62,541 nucleotides of DNA, from NCBI GenBank assembly GCA_016791005.1, contig JAEUNY010000104.1:1-62541 (forward strand), given 5' to 3'. This document shows, in pieces, positions 47,957 to 56,692 of the stretch. This DNA comes from Zoogloeaceae bacterium. GTDB lineage: Bacteria > Pseudomonadota > Gammaproteobacteria > Burkholderiales > Rhodocyclaceae. The translations under genes and the position numbers were made by a program. Under the pieces are notes generated by a model. It had not been told where the DNA came from. It saw nothing but the letters and a program-made list of their open reading frames with translations, and made no database searches. The number at the start of each line of letters is the position of its first letter. Position 1 is the stretch's first letter.

Positions 47957-48286
47957 ATGTTGAGCCCATCGGAAATCGCCGCCTGCCACCCCTGGGCCCT
48001 GGATTTCGGCGGGCGCGCCAGCTGGCGGGTCCGGATCGTCGCCGATCTCGTCGAGATCAACTCCCTCCACCTGCGGGGTGAAACCCGTCGGGCGGGGGCG
48101 GACATCCAGCTCCAGGGGGCCCTGGATTCCGCGGACTCGGTGATCGATGAACCCGTGGTCGAGGGCCTGCGGGCCTTCCTGCAAAAGGCCGAAGACGACC
48201 TCGCGGCCCTGGAGCGGCGGCGCGAAGAGCTTCTGATGCTGCTCGACACCCTCAATGCCGCCGAAGCGGTGGGGGGCGAGGGGTGA
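47957..48286 (+). CDS. Unknown protein with C-terminal coiled coil, coupled to CobW
   Basis: This 109-residue protein is not recognised. Residues 1-65 look like a small beta-rich domain ([20 protein letters not shown]); residues 68-103 are a charged leucine-rich helix ([20 protein letters not shown]). It has no signal peptide, and one Cys and two His near the start and in the centre (ACHPW, NSLHL). Its stop overlaps the GTG start of the CobW gene as GTGA, so the two are translated together. A partner or adaptor of the GTPase is a reasonable guess, nothing more. Confidence 0.7.
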   Translation: MLSPSEIAACHPWALDFGGRASWRVRIVADLVEINSLHLRGETRRAGADIQLQGALDSADSVIDEPVVEGLRAFLQKAEDDLAALERRREELLMLLDTLNAAEAVGGEG

Positions 48287-49302
48287 GCGCGGCGGTCGAA
48301 GCCTTGCGGGGGCACACCAGTCCCGCCCCGCGCAGCGACGCCCGGATCCCGGTGACGGTGCTGACCGGCTTTCTCGGAGCCGGCAAGACGACCCTCCTCA
48401 ATCATCTGCTCCGTTGCGCCGAAGGGCGACGCTTCGCCGTCATCGTGAACGAGTTCGGCGAGATCGGCATCGATGGCGGCCTGGTGGTGGGGGCCGAGGA
48501 GGAGGTGATCACCCTCAATAACGGCTGCTTGTGCTGCAAAGTCCGGGGCGATCTTCTGCGGGTGGTGGGCGGACTCCTCAAGCGCCGAGGACATCTGGAC
48601 GGGATCCTGATCGAGACCACCGGCCTCGCCGATCCGGCGCCGGTGGTCCAGTCCTTCCTCGCCGACGACGAGATCCGTCAGGCCGCCCGGGTGGATGGCG
48701 TGGTCTGCGTGGTGGATGCCCGTCATAGCCTGGACAGTCTGGCCCAGACCCGGGAGGCCGGGGTCCAGATCGCCCACGCCAGCACCGTGGTGCTCAACAA
48801 GGTCGAGGGCGTGGCGGCGGAAGATCTGGCCCGCATCGAGGCAGAGATCGCCCGCCTCAATCCCGGCGTGGCGGTGGTCAAAAGCGAGGCGGGGGCGGTG
48901 ACGCCCGCAGCGCTCTTCGATCAGAGGGCCTATCAGCTCGACCGACTGCGGCTGCCTGGCGGCCGCTACCAACTCGTCCCGGCCGGCCGCCACAGCGACG
49001 GGGTCGAATCGGTCTCTATCAGTCTCGGCCGGCCCCTCGACCGCGCCCGCTTCCTTCCCTGGCTGCAGCGCCTGGTGGCCGAGGCAGGGGCCCGAATCCT
49101 GCGCAGCAAGGGCATCGTGGCCCTGGCAGGGTCGGATCGGCGCTTCGTCTTCCAGGGGGTGAACATGATGGTGGACAGCGACTTCGGTCGCCCCTGGGCG
49201 CCGGACGAAACCCGCGAGAGCCGCCTGGTGTTCATCGGGCATGGCCTCGACGCCCAGGAACTGCGCGCCAGCCTGGACGCCTGCCAGATTCCCGCCCCAT
49301 GA
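48283..49302 (+). CDS. CobW/COG0523-family metal-chaperone GTPase
   Basis: This 339-residue G3E GTPase has the P-loop GFLGAGKTT (29-37), the metal-binding CLCC (Cys82, 84, 85) in [12 protein letters not shown], and [12 protein letters not shown] CobW_C domain follows from about residue 235 ([20 protein letters not shown]). COG0523 proteins load zinc, cobalt or other metals onto clients. No cobalamin genes are near; the downstream metal ABC transporter favours zinc or manganese homeostasis. It overlaps the genes on both sides by 4 nt. Confidence 0.93.
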   Translation: MSAAVEALRGHTSPAPRSDARIPVTVLTGFLGAGKTTLLNHLLRCAEGRRFAVIVNEFGEIGIDGGLVVGAEEEVITLNNGCLCCKVRGDLLRVVGGLLKRRGHLDGILIETTGLADPAPVVQSFLADDEIRQAARVDGVVCVVDARHSLDSLAQTREAGVQIAHASTVVLNKVEGVAAEDLARIEAEIARLNPGVAVVKSEAGAVTPAALFDQRAYQLDRLRLPGGRYQLVPAGRHSDGVESVSISLGRPLDRARFLPWLQRLVAEAGARILRSKGIVALAGSDRRFVFQGVNMMVDSDFGRPWAPDETRESRLVFIGHGLDAQELRASLDACQIPAP

Positions 49303-50339
49303 GCGCGCTGCCCCCTCTCATCGAATTGGTGGGGACGCGCTGGTCCCTCGGGGCTCCGCTGTCCGCGGCCGCCTGGGCCGCGAATGGCCGCCGGGTCGCC
49401 TTCGCGCTCGGCGATGGCACTCTGGCCATTGCGAGTCCGTCCAACTCGGGGCCTGGGGCTGCCCTGCACCGCGGGGTTGCCCACGGGGGCGCCTGTCTGG
49501 CCCTGACGGCGTTTGGCGGGGCGGATTTTCTCAGCGGCGGGGACGACGGCTGCGTGGTCCGCCATTCCCCCAACGGCGCCATGGAGGTCTTGGCGAGGCA
49601 CCCGGGGCTCTGGATCGATCACCTCGTCGCCGGCGGGCAGGGCCGTGCGGCCTGGGCCATGGGGCGGGAGATCGTGATCCAGGGGGGCATCGAGGAAATC
49701 CGCCAGACCATGGCGTCCGGCGTCACGGCCCTCGCATTCAGTGCGGCGGGCGATGGGCTGGCGGTGGCGGGGCGAGGCGGGGCGGACGTCTGGTCCGCCC
49801 GCACCGGCCATTTCAGCCGCTTCTCAACCCCCGGCTATTGCCGGTCCCTCGCCTGGAGTGCTGACGGGCGCTACCTCGCGGCCGGGCTCCAGGAAAACGC
49901 CGTCATGGTGTGGCGGTTGGGCGACGGCCAGGTCATCCCATTGCCCGGCTATCCCGGGCAGCCGCGTGTTCTTTCGTTTTCCCACCGTCGGCATCAGCTG
50001 GTGACCACCGGCGGGACCCGGGTGGTGGGATGGGACCTCGACCTTCCCCGCCCGGAGAGCCAGCGCAGCGAGTACGGCCTGGAGAGCCGGGTGCCCCTCA
50101 CCGTGGTCGCCTGGCATCCCGCCCGCGCCCTGGTGGCGGCGGGCTACCACAACGGCGCGGTGGTGCTGTATCGCCCTGGTGCCAACGAACCCCTTTTCAT
50201 CAAGGCGTCTGGATCGGGCCCCGTACGGGCCCTGGTCTGGGCGCCGGATGGATCCAGCCTCGCCCTCGGCACCGAAGAGGGCGAGGTGGCCGTGGTGGCC
50301 ATGCCCGCGGAAGTGCTGCGCATGGCCCAGGCGGCCTGA
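49299..50339 (+). CDS. WD40-repeat beta-propeller protein
   Basis: This 346-residue protein has about seven degenerate WD40-like repeats, clearest in [22 protein letters not shown], shown here only in part as [16 protein letters not shown], and in [18 protein letters not shown] and [21 protein letters not shown]. There is no signal peptide, so it should be cytoplasmic and act as a scaffold. Its ATG overlaps the CobW stop as ATGA. A WD40 protein tied to a COG0523 GTPase suggests a client-docking or regulatory platform, which is inference. Confidence 0.85.
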   Translation: MSALPPLIELVGTRWSLGAPLSAAAWAANGRRVAFALGDGTLAIASPSNSGPGAALHRGVAHGGACLALTAFGGADFLSGGDDGCVVRHSPNGAMEVLARHPGLWIDHLVAGGQGRAAWAMGREIVIQGGIEEIRQTMASGVTALAFSAAGDGLAVAGRGGADVWSARTGHFSRFSTPGYCRSLAWSADGRYLAAGLQENAVMVWRLGDGQVIPLPGYPGQPRVLSFSHRRHQLVTTGGTRVVGWDLDLPRPESQRSEYGLESRVPLTVVAWHPARALVAAGYHNGAVVLYRPGANEPLFIKASGSGPVRALVWAPDGSSLALGTEEGEVAVVAMPAEVLRMAQAA

Positions 50340-50382
50340 ACACCACCCAGAACACGCTATTAACCCAGAGGAGGAGACACCC

Positions 50383-50607
50383 ATGAACGCACCTTGCCCC
50401 CCGGAAATCGCCACCCCCATGGATGCTGAAGCTGCCGCCAAGGACGCATTCTTTGAACGGATCGCAACCTTGTCCGAAGAGATGATCACCGCATTCGGCC
50501 CCGATTTCGCCATGGGCGCCCTGGTGCTGGCGGCCCGGTTCATCGCCAGCAAAAACGCTCCGGCGGCCCCGGAGGCCCCGGCCCCGCAGATCATCACCCA
50601 GCCTTGA
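50383..50607 (+). CDS. Small unknown protein after the WD40 gene
   Basis: This 74-residue protein starts at ATG 50383 with a strong GAGGAGGAG ribosome binding site. The middle is an amphipathic helix (FFERIATLSEEMITAFGPDF), then MGALVLAARFIASK, and an Ala/Pro-rich tail. It has no signal peptide and no metal-binding cluster (one Cys). Not recognised. Placement 43 nt after the WD40 gene suggests it belongs to the same locus. Confidence 0.65.
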   Translation: MNAPCPPEIATPMDAEAAAKDAFFERIATLSEEMITAFGPDFAMGALVLAARFIASKNAPAAPEAPAPQIITQP

Positions 50608-50744
50608 TGGCCAAGATGACGCGCCTATCGGCGCGGGGTTGAAGCACCGAAAACCAAGAATGCGGCCGCCCGCGAGGGCGCGGCGCAGCACCCCCGGGGG
50701 CGGCTTGACCCGCCCCACCCCAACCCCTGAACGAGGAGAGAATC

Positions 50745-51668
50745 ATGACGGCGAATAACAGCCGAGGAGACGTTGCGCCCATCGCAAGGCGCCCATCGAC
50801 CGCAGCGCGGCCTGCTGCCTGGGCCACGGCCCTGGCCCTGGTGGCCGGAAGCGCCCAGGCCCTGGAAATGGACGCCGGCGACGACACGGCGCTACCGGCG
50901 GGCACCAATCTGGGCGTCCTGTACTACCAACACGTGGAGAGGGATCGTCTTTACGCCAATGGCCGCAAGGTCGATGGCGACAACCGGCTCGATTCGGACG
51001 TGGGCATCCTCCGCTACGTCCATTACACCAAGCTGGGGGGCATGACCATCAACCCCCAGTTTCTCCTGCCCTTCGGCAGCCTGCGGGCCAAGGAGGACCT
51101 CTCGCCTCTCGGCAGCGCCAGCGGCGCGGGGGACCTGATCCTCGCCTCGGTGTTCTGGCTGGTGGAGAACCCGGAGACCCAGACCTATTTCGCCATCACC
51201 CCCTACCTCTACCTGCCCACCGGCAATTACGACCACAACAAGGCCCTGAACCTGGGCGAGAACCGCTGGAAGGGCACCCTGCAACTGGGCTACATCACCG
51301 GGCTGACCAACAAGCTCCTCCTCGATCTCTACGCCGATGTCACCGTGTTCGGCGAGAACAATGACTACGGCGCCACCAAGGCCACCCTCAAGCAGGATGC
51401 CCTGTTCCAGGCCCAGTCCTGGCTGCGCTACAAGATGACCGATGCCTGGGATCTGCGGGCCGGGTACTTCTACACCTGGGGTGGCGAGACCAAGGTCGAT
51501 GGCGTCGCCAACCGGGATCGCGCCCGCAACACCAAGTTCCAGGTCGGCACAGCCTGGTTCTACGAGCCTAGCGCCCAGGTGATCATGACCTACGGTCAGG
51601 ATCTCCACGTGGAGAACGGCTTCAAGGAAACCTCCCGCATCAACCTGCGCTGGCTCAAGGTTTTCTGA
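50745..51668 (+). CDS. Outer-membrane barrel of the MetA/SphA-like (COG4313) family
   Basis: This 307-residue precursor has an N-terminal export segment (about residues 24-40, AAWATALALVAGSAQALEMD) and then alternating beta strands of the phenol-degradation-pathway transporter family (PF13557). Examples are LPAGTNLGVLYYQH, YFAITPYLYLPTGNYD, KGTLQLGYITGLT and the terminal aromatic residue Phe in LRWLKVF. The 5' region (first 23 residues) is polar and long for a signal peptide n-region, so a later start is possible. In this setting it may admit a metal complex or other small solute across the outer membrane. Confidence 0.8.
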   Translation: MTANNSRGDVAPIARRPSTAARPAAWATALALVAGSAQALEMDAGDDTALPAGTNLGVLYYQHVERDRLYANGRKVDGDNRLDSDVGILRYVHYTKLGGMTINPQFLLPFGSLRAKEDLSPLGSASGAGDLILASVFWLVENPETQTYFAITPYLYLPTGNYDHNKALNLGENRWKGTLQLGYITGLTNKLLLDLYADVTVFGENNDYGATKATLKQDALFQAQSWLRYKMTDAWDLRAGYFYTWGGETKVDGVANRDRARNTKFQVGTAWFYEPSAQVIMTYGQDLHVENGFKETSRINLRWLKVF

Positions 51669-51682
51669 CCCGGCCTTGCCGC

Positions 51683-51704
51683 CCCCGCCGTCCCACCGGC
51701 GGGG
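51683..51704 (+). terminator. GC hairpin after the barrel gene
   Basis: CCCCGCCG (51683-51690) pairs with CGGCGGGG (51697-51704) around six bases; there is no T-run, so it may be an mRNA-stabilising structure rather than a terminator. Confidence 0.35.
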
Positions 51705-51735
51705 CGCCCCCTCCATTCCGAATCGAGACCCTCCC

Positions 51736-52266
51736 ATGTCCCAACTCGCAGCCTTGTCCCTCAGCATTGCCCTGCTCGGTGGTGCCGCCACCTGGCTCTT
51801 CCTCACTACTGGCGGCCTTCTGATCTGGGCCGCCTTCGTCGCCTGGGGCTGCTTCTTCCAGGCCGGCGGTGACGCCGCCGCCTGGCGCGCCACCCTCATC
51901 TGCAACACACTCGGCGCCGCCATGGCCTGGCTGGCGGCGAGCGTGATTCTGGCCGTGCCCCTGGCGGAAACCCTCACCTTGCCGCTGTGGGCCGGGCTGG
52001 TGGTCTTCGTCACCGCCTGGCTGGTCTGCATGGCCGCCAACCTCCCGATCTTCGCCACCATTCCGGCGAGCTTCTACGGCTACGCCAGCACCTTCGGCGT
52101 TCTGCTCCACGAGTCGGGGCGGATGAGCCTGGACCATCTGCTGTCGCCGGGGCTGGACAACGCCGCCATCGCGGTGGGCCTTTCGATGGCGGTGGGCGCG
52201 ACCCTGGGGTACGCCTCGGCCCGGGGCGCTCGTTTGTTCATGGCGCGTAGCCCGGATCCGGCCTGA
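51736..52266 (+). CDS. DUF1097 family membrane protein
   Basis: This 176-residue integral membrane protein starts at ATG 51736 (MSQLAALSLSIALLGG). Five or six hydrophobic segments fill most of its length, with SFYGYASTFGVLL and a small cytoplasmic tail. DUF1097 relatives include E. coli YcdZ; function is unknown. It lies between the barrel and the ABC transporter, and could be an auxiliary inner-membrane component. Confidence 0.8.
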   Translation: MSQLAALSLSIALLGGAATWLFLTTGGLLIWAAFVAWGCFFQAGGDAAAWRATLICNTLGAAMAWLAASVILAVPLAETLTLPLWAGLVVFVTAWLVCMAANLPIFATIPASFYGYASTFGVLLHESGRMSLDHLLSPGLDNAAIAVGLSMAVGATLGYASARGARLFMARSPDPA

Positions 52267-52279
52267 GCCTGGCGCATGC

Positions 52280-52301
52280 GGGACGCCCCTGGCGGCGTCC
52301 C
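52280..52301 (+). terminator. Hairpin after the DUF1097 gene
   Basis: GGGACGCC (52280-52287) pairs with GGCGTCCC (52294-52301) around six bases, 13 nt after the stop, with no T-run. Confidence 0.4.
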
Positions 52302-52374
52302 AGAATGGGCCACCCGCGGTTTTGGGAGCCGTCGCAATGCAGAACAACCGGTCTTGCTCGATCGCGTGGCTGCA

Positions 52375-52406
52375 CCGAGTTTTCCCGGAATTGCGGGAAA
52401 ACTCGG
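52375..52406. promoter_or_regulatory. Perfect 13-bp inverted repeat upstream of the metal ABC operon
   Basis: CCGAGTTTTCCCG (52375-52387) and CGGGAAAACTCGG (52394-52406) are exact reverse complements separated by GAATTG. There is no T-run, so it is less likely a terminator than an operator or mRNA structure. It lies 94 nt before the substrate-binding protein start. Confidence 0.55.
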
Positions 52407-52499
52407 CCCGCGAGCCCGGTGGCGCGGGACTTGCGATGAGGTGGATACAACGATCCGGTCCTGGCCCAGGGTCCGACCGGAAACCCGGAGGAGACAAGC

Positions 52500-53444
52500 A
52501 TGCGACGCTTCGTTCAGTGCGTCCTCGCCGTGCTGGCCCTGCTGATGGGCGCGACGGCCCAGGGCCGGCCGCTGCAGGTGGTCACCACCCTGGCGCAGAT
52601 CGCCGAGCCCCTTGCCCTCATTGCCGGCCCCGGCGCGGTGGTCAGCAGCCTGATGGGGCCGGGGGTAGACCCGCACCTTTATCGCCTTACCCGCTCGGAC
52701 GTGGCCAAGCTCGCCCAGGCCGACCTCATCGTCGCCAACGGCCTGCACCTGGAAGTGCAACTGGAAGAGATGCTCGCCACCCTGGCGTCCCGCAAGCCGG
52801 TGGTGGCGATCGGCGACTTCATCGATCCCGCGCTCATCCGCCACCCGGCCGGTGAACTGCCCGATCCCCATGTCTGGATGGACCCGACCCTGTGGCGGGC
52901 CGCCCTCCAGGGCGCCGTGGCGGCCCTGGAAAAGGCCGATCCCGCCGGTGGCCCCGGCTACCGGGCGCGGGCCGCGACTTACTTCACCCGCCTGGGCGAA
53001 CTCTCTACCCGGGTCGGCGAGGTGATGGGGAGTGTCCCCCAGGCGTCCCGGGTGCTGGTTACTGCCCATGACGCCTTTGGCTACTTCGGCCGGGCCTACG
53101 GACTGGAGGTGATGGCCATCCAGGGCATCAGCACCGAGAGCGAAGCCGGCCTGCGCCGCATCGAAGAGCTGGTGGAAACCCTGGTCCAGCGCCGCATCCG
53201 CGCCGTCTTCGTGGAAAGCTCGGTCTCGCCCCGCAGCGTGCGAGCCCTCATCGACGGCGCCCGCGCCCGGGGCCACGAGGTGGTCGTCGGGGGCGAACTC
53301 TATTCCGATGCCATGGGCGCGCCGGGGAGCTACACCGGCACCTACCTGGGCATGATCGACCACAACGCATCGACCATTGCCAAAAGCCTCGGCGGCCGCG
53401 TGCCTGCCGGAGGCCTGGCCGGTCGTCTCACGAATCTTCCCTGA
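52500..53444 (+). CDS. Metal ABC transporter substrate-binding protein, TroA-like
   Basis: This 314-residue periplasmic cluster A-I binding protein has a signal peptide ending near ATAQG. Likely metal ligands are His59 (GVDPHLYRLT), His124 (DPHVWMDP), His190 (TAHDAFGYFGRAYG) and Asp270 (ELYSDAMG), a His-His-His-Asp set as in TroA. The long His-rich loop of ZnuA is missing. Zinc and manganese are the best candidates. GGAGGAG precedes ATG 52500, and the ATPase gene follows 16 nt later. Confidence 0.92.
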   Translation: MRRFVQCVLAVLALLMGATAQGRPLQVVTTLAQIAEPLALIAGPGAVVSSLMGPGVDPHLYRLTRSDVAKLAQADLIVANGLHLEVQLEEMLATLASRKPVVAIGDFIDPALIRHPAGELPDPHVWMDPTLWRAALQGAVAALEKADPAGGPGYRARAATYFTRLGELSTRVGEVMGSVPQASRVLVTAHDAFGYFGRAYGLEVMAIQGISTESEAGLRRIEELVETLVQRRIRAVFVESSVSPRSVRALIDGARARGHEVVVGGELYSDAMGAPGSYTGTYLGMIDHNASTIAKSLGGRVPAGGLAGRLTNLP

Positions 53445-53460
53445 TCCCGGAGAGGTCCCG

Positions 53461-54258
53461 ATGGTCACCCTGCTCAAATTCCGTCCCCGCCAGCGGGCGA
53501 TTCCCGCCGATGCCGACAGCCCCCTCGCGGTGCGCGGCCTCACCGTGGCCTACGGCCAGGAGCCCGTCCTGCAGAGCGTGGACTTCGTCGCCCCCGAGGC
53601 CGACCTGGTGGCGGTGGTGGGCCCCAACGGCGCGGGAAAGTCCACCTTCATCAAGGCCGTGCTGGGCCTGCAGCCGCGCCTGGCCGGGGAGGTGAGTTGC
53701 TTCGGCCGCCCGGTGGAACGCCAGCGCGCCCTGATCGGCTATGTCCCCCAGCGCAGCAGCGTGGATTGGGATTTCCCCGCTTCGGCCCTGGACGTGGTGA
53801 CCATGGGCCTGTACGGCAAGATCGGCTGGTGCCGGCCGGTGCGGGCCCGCCACCGGGCTGAGGCCCGGGAATTCCTCGCCCAGGTGGGCATGGCCGATTT
53901 CGCCGCTCGTCAGATCGGCCAACTCTCCGGCGGCCAGCAGCAGCGCGTGTTCCTGGCCCGCGCCCTGGCCCAGGATGCCCGCCTCTACCTGATGGACGAG
54001 CCCTTCGCCGGGGTGGATGCCGCCACCGAGCGGGCGATCGTGGATGTGCTGCGGACCCTCAAGAGCCGGGGGCGAACGGTGCTCTGCGTCCATCACGACC
54101 TGCAGACGGCGCCGGACTATTTCGAGCATCTGCTCCTCCTCAGCGGCCGGGTGGTGGCTGCCGGGCCGATGGCCACCCACTTCACTACCGCAGCCCTGGC
54201 TGAGGCCTACGGGGTCGGCGTCTCCCTGATCGGCCCGGCGGCCGTCCGGGCCGGCTAG
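53461..54258 (+). CDS. Metal ABC transporter ATP-binding protein
   Basis: This 265-residue ATPase has Walker A GPNGAGKST (54-62), YVPQRSSVDWDFP (Q-loop), signature LSGGQQQR (155-162), Walker B LYLMDEP (175-181) and the H-loop CVHHDL. The SSVDWDFP sequence after the Q-loop is typical of Mn/Zn/Fe chelate-type importers (TroB, SitB, MntB). It starts at ATG 53461 and is followed 9 nt later by the first permease. Confidence 0.95.
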   Translation: MVTLLKFRPRQRAIPADADSPLAVRGLTVAYGQEPVLQSVDFVAPEADLVAVVGPNGAGKSTFIKAVLGLQPRLAGEVSCFGRPVERQRALIGYVPQRSSVDWDFPASALDVVTMGLYGKIGWCRPVRARHRAEAREFLAQVGMADFAARQIGQLSGGQQQRVFLARALAQDARLYLMDEPFAGVDAATERAIVDVLRTLKSRGRTVLCVHHDLQTAPDYFEHLLLLSGRVVAAGPMATHFTTAALAEAYGVGVSLIGPAAVRAG

Positions 54259-54267
54259 GCGCGCGCC

Positions 54268-55191
54268 ATGGACCTGGGCTGGCTGGACGTCCTGTTGCTG
54301 CGGGCGGGCTACAACAGCGCGGTGGTGGTGCTGGGGGCGGCCCTGCTGGGCGGCGCGGCGGGGACGATCGGCGCCTTCGTCCTGCTGCGCAAACGCATCC
54401 TCATCAGCGACGCCATCAGCCACGCGACCCTCCCCGGCGTGGCCCTGGCTTTTCTTCTCTGCCTCGCCTGGACCGGAGAAGGGCGCCGCCTGGAGTGGCT
54501 CCTGGTCGGGGCCGGGGTCTCCGGCGCGCTGGGGGTGCTGCTGGTCCAGGGCATCAAGGATCACACCCGCCTGCCGGAGGACAGCGCCATCGCCACCGTG
54601 CTCAGCCTGTTCTTCGGCCTGGGGGTGGTGCTGCTCTCCTACATCCAGGCGCTGCCGGTGGGGGGGCAGGCCGGGATGGGGAGCTTCCTCCTCGGCGCCG
54701 CGGCGACCCTCAATCGCGACGAGGCGGAGCTGATCGGCTTCGCCGCCCTGGCGGTGGTGGGCCTCGCCCTTCTGCTCGCCAAGGAGTTCGGCCTGCTGTG
54801 CTTCGATGCCGGCTACGCCGCGTCCCGGGGCTGGCCGGTGAAGCGGCTGGATCTGCTCCTCCTCGCGCTCCTCCTCACCGTGGTGTGCATCGGCCTCAAG
54901 ACGGTGGGCCTCATCCTGGTGGTGGCCCTGGTCACCATGCCGCCGGTGGCCGCCCGCTTCTGGACCCACCGGCTGGGCTGGATGGTGGCGCTGTCGGGGG
55001 CCATCGGCGCCCTGGCGGCCTGGGTGGGAGCCGCCGCGTCGTCGGTGCTCCCCCGGCTGCCCACCGGGGGGGTGATCGTCCTGGCGGCGGCGTCCCTGCT
55101 GATCGTGTCATTGATCCTGGGGCCGGCGCGGGGTCTGCCGGCCCGTTTGCGGAGGAGGGCGCTGCCATGCCCGGCACCGAAGATTTCCTGA
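54268..55191 (+). CDS. Metal ABC transporter permease 1
   Basis: This 307-residue ABC-3 family permease has eight or so membrane segments. The coupling region LLRKRILISDAISHATLPGVAL and the KEFGLLCFDAGYAASRGWPV segment are characteristic. It is TroC/SitC-like. Its last 25 nt overlap the second permease gene. Confidence 0.93.
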   Translation: MDLGWLDVLLLRAGYNSAVVVLGAALLGGAAGTIGAFVLLRKRILISDAISHATLPGVALAFLLCLAWTGEGRRLEWLLVGAGVSGALGVLLVQGIKDHTRLPEDSAIATVLSLFFGLGVVLLSYIQALPVGGQAGMGSFLLGAAATLNRDEAELIGFAALAVVGLALLLAKEFGLLCFDAGYAASRGWPVKRLDLLLLALLLTVVCIGLKTVGLILVVALVTMPPVAARFWTHRLGWMVALSGAIGALAAWVGAAASSVLPRLPTGGVIVLAAASLLIVSLILGPARGLPARLRRRALPCPAPKIS

Positions 55192-56120
55192 TGATCGATC
55201 TGCCCGCCATCCTGGTGGCGGTGCTGGCGGCCCTGGCCTGCGCCCTGCCGGGCAACTTCCTCGTCCTGCGCCGCCAGGCCCTGATGGGGGACGCCATGTC
55301 CCACGTCGTCCTGCCCGGCATCGTCGCCGCCTATGCCCTCACCGGCGACATCGCGCCCCTGCCCATGGTGCTGGGGGCGCTGGTGGCGGCCCTGGTGGCC
55401 GTGGCGCTGATCGGCGGCCTGCAGCGGGTGGGGGGGCTGGAGCCGGGGGCGGCGATGGGCGTGGTGTTCACCGCCATGTTCGCCGCCGGTCTGGTCTGGC
55501 TGGAGCAGAGCGGCGCGGGCAATGCCCATCTCGACGTGGAGCACGCCCTTTACGGCAACCTGGAGGGCACCCTCTGGCTGGGGCCCGCCAGCTGGGGGGA
55601 TCTGCTGCGGGCCGAGTCCTACCGCACCCTGCCCACCAACCTGATCACCCTGGCGGGGGTGACCCTGGCGATGCTCCTGCTCCTGGGCCTGTTCTTCAAG
55701 GAACTGGCGGTGACCACCTTCGACCCCGGCCTCGCCACCGGCCTGGGAATCTCCGAGCGGCGGGTGGGGCTGGGCCTCATGGCCATGGTCGCAGTGGCGG
55801 CGGTGGCGGCCTTCGAGGCGGTCGGCTCGATCATCGTCATCGCCATGTTCGTCTGCCCCCCGGCCACCGCCCGCATGCTCACCGACCGGCTCGCCACCCA
55901 GATCTGGCTGAGCGCCCTCTTCGCCGCCCTGGCCGGCGCCGGCGGCTACTGGCTCGCCGCCCACCTGCCCCTGCTCCTGGGCAGCCCCAACTCCCTCAAC
56001 GCCGCCGGCATGGTGGCCGTGGCGGCGGGGGCCATGCAATGCCTGGCGATGCTCCTAGCGCCGCGCTACGGGGTGGTGGTTCGGGCTTGGCGGAACGGGC
56101 AGGGGGTTACGGCAAGCTGA
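55167..56120 (+). CDS. Metal ABC transporter permease 2
   Basis: This 317-residue ABC-3 permease is paralogous to the preceding one. ATG 55167 is supported by AGGAGG 8 nt upstream. It has FLVLRRQALMGDAMSHVVLP and KELAVTTFDPGLATGLGISE, the same two landmarks. Two unlike permeases in one operon fit TroCD/SitCD rather than ZnuB homodimers. It is the last gene of the metal locus. Confidence 0.93.
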   Translation: MPGTEDFLMIDLPAILVAVLAALACALPGNFLVLRRQALMGDAMSHVVLPGIVAAYALTGDIAPLPMVLGALVAALVAVALIGGLQRVGGLEPGAAMGVVFTAMFAAGLVWLEQSGAGNAHLDVEHALYGNLEGTLWLGPASWGDLLRAESYRTLPTNLITLAGVTLAMLLLLGLFFKELAVTTFDPGLATGLGISERRVGLGLMAMVAVAAVAAFEAVGSIIVIAMFVCPPATARMLTDRLATQIWLSALFAALAGAGGYWLAAHLPLLLGSPNSLNAAGMVAVAAGAMQCLAMLLAPRYGVVVRAWRNGQGVTAS

Positions 56121-56144
56121 GGATGGGCGCGCGTTGCGTGTTGA

Positions 56145-56495
56145 TTGCTCGCGCTGTTTCTTTTGGGCTTGCGGGCCAAAGATCCCAGACCAACCGTTGC
56201 CGCCAGTCAGGACGTAAGAGGTTTAACGGCAGATTTCCGAGTGAAGCTGCCGTCAGGTCAGATATGGCCACTCACAGCGAGCAACCCGGCCAATGGAGAC
56301 ATCCACTTGAACCAGAAACCGTGTTCTGTCCCGAGTCTACCCCCAATTCACGCACGCAACGGGCTCGCCGTACAGCCAGATGGAATGATCTTGTTCCGCG
56401 ACGGGATGCCATTTATCTTCGAAGCCGTCGCGATGATGAAATTCACTCCGCTCGACCAGCAGGATGCTCGCGGCAAGGGGCAACACGTGTGGTGA
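56145..56495 (+). pseudogene. Hypothetical ORF or gene remnant
   Basis: A 116-codon ORF whose second half (NGLAVQPDGMILFRDGMPFIF, shown as LAVQPDGMILFRDGMPFIF) looks like a real protein, while the first 45 residues do not. The codon texture is less GC-rich than in the ABC genes. Its stop overlaps a GTG in another frame (56492) that opens 25 codons to 56569 (VKRLKNADGLLTPAALEKLR). This could be two tiny coupled genes or one frameshifted remnant. No family is recognised. Confidence 0.3.
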
Positions 56496-56692
56496 AGCGG
56501 CTGAAGAACGCCGATGGGCTCCTGACGCCCGCAGCGTTGGAGAAACTGCGCGCCGCAATGCCCCGGTGACTTCGCCGGGATCGATGTTCGACTCAGACCT
56601 GCTTACCAAGGTCGCGGAGCGGTAGCGCCCCGCCAGGCCTGGAACGCGCTTAAAATTCCGTGCAATTCTCCCGGCTACGATCAGATACACCA

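Noticed and set aside
53428-56039. Two long minus-strand ORFs (53428-54969 and 54813-56039) opposite the ABC transporter
   Set aside because: His/Gln/Gly-rich antisense translations of GC-rich ATPase and permease genes; no motifs.
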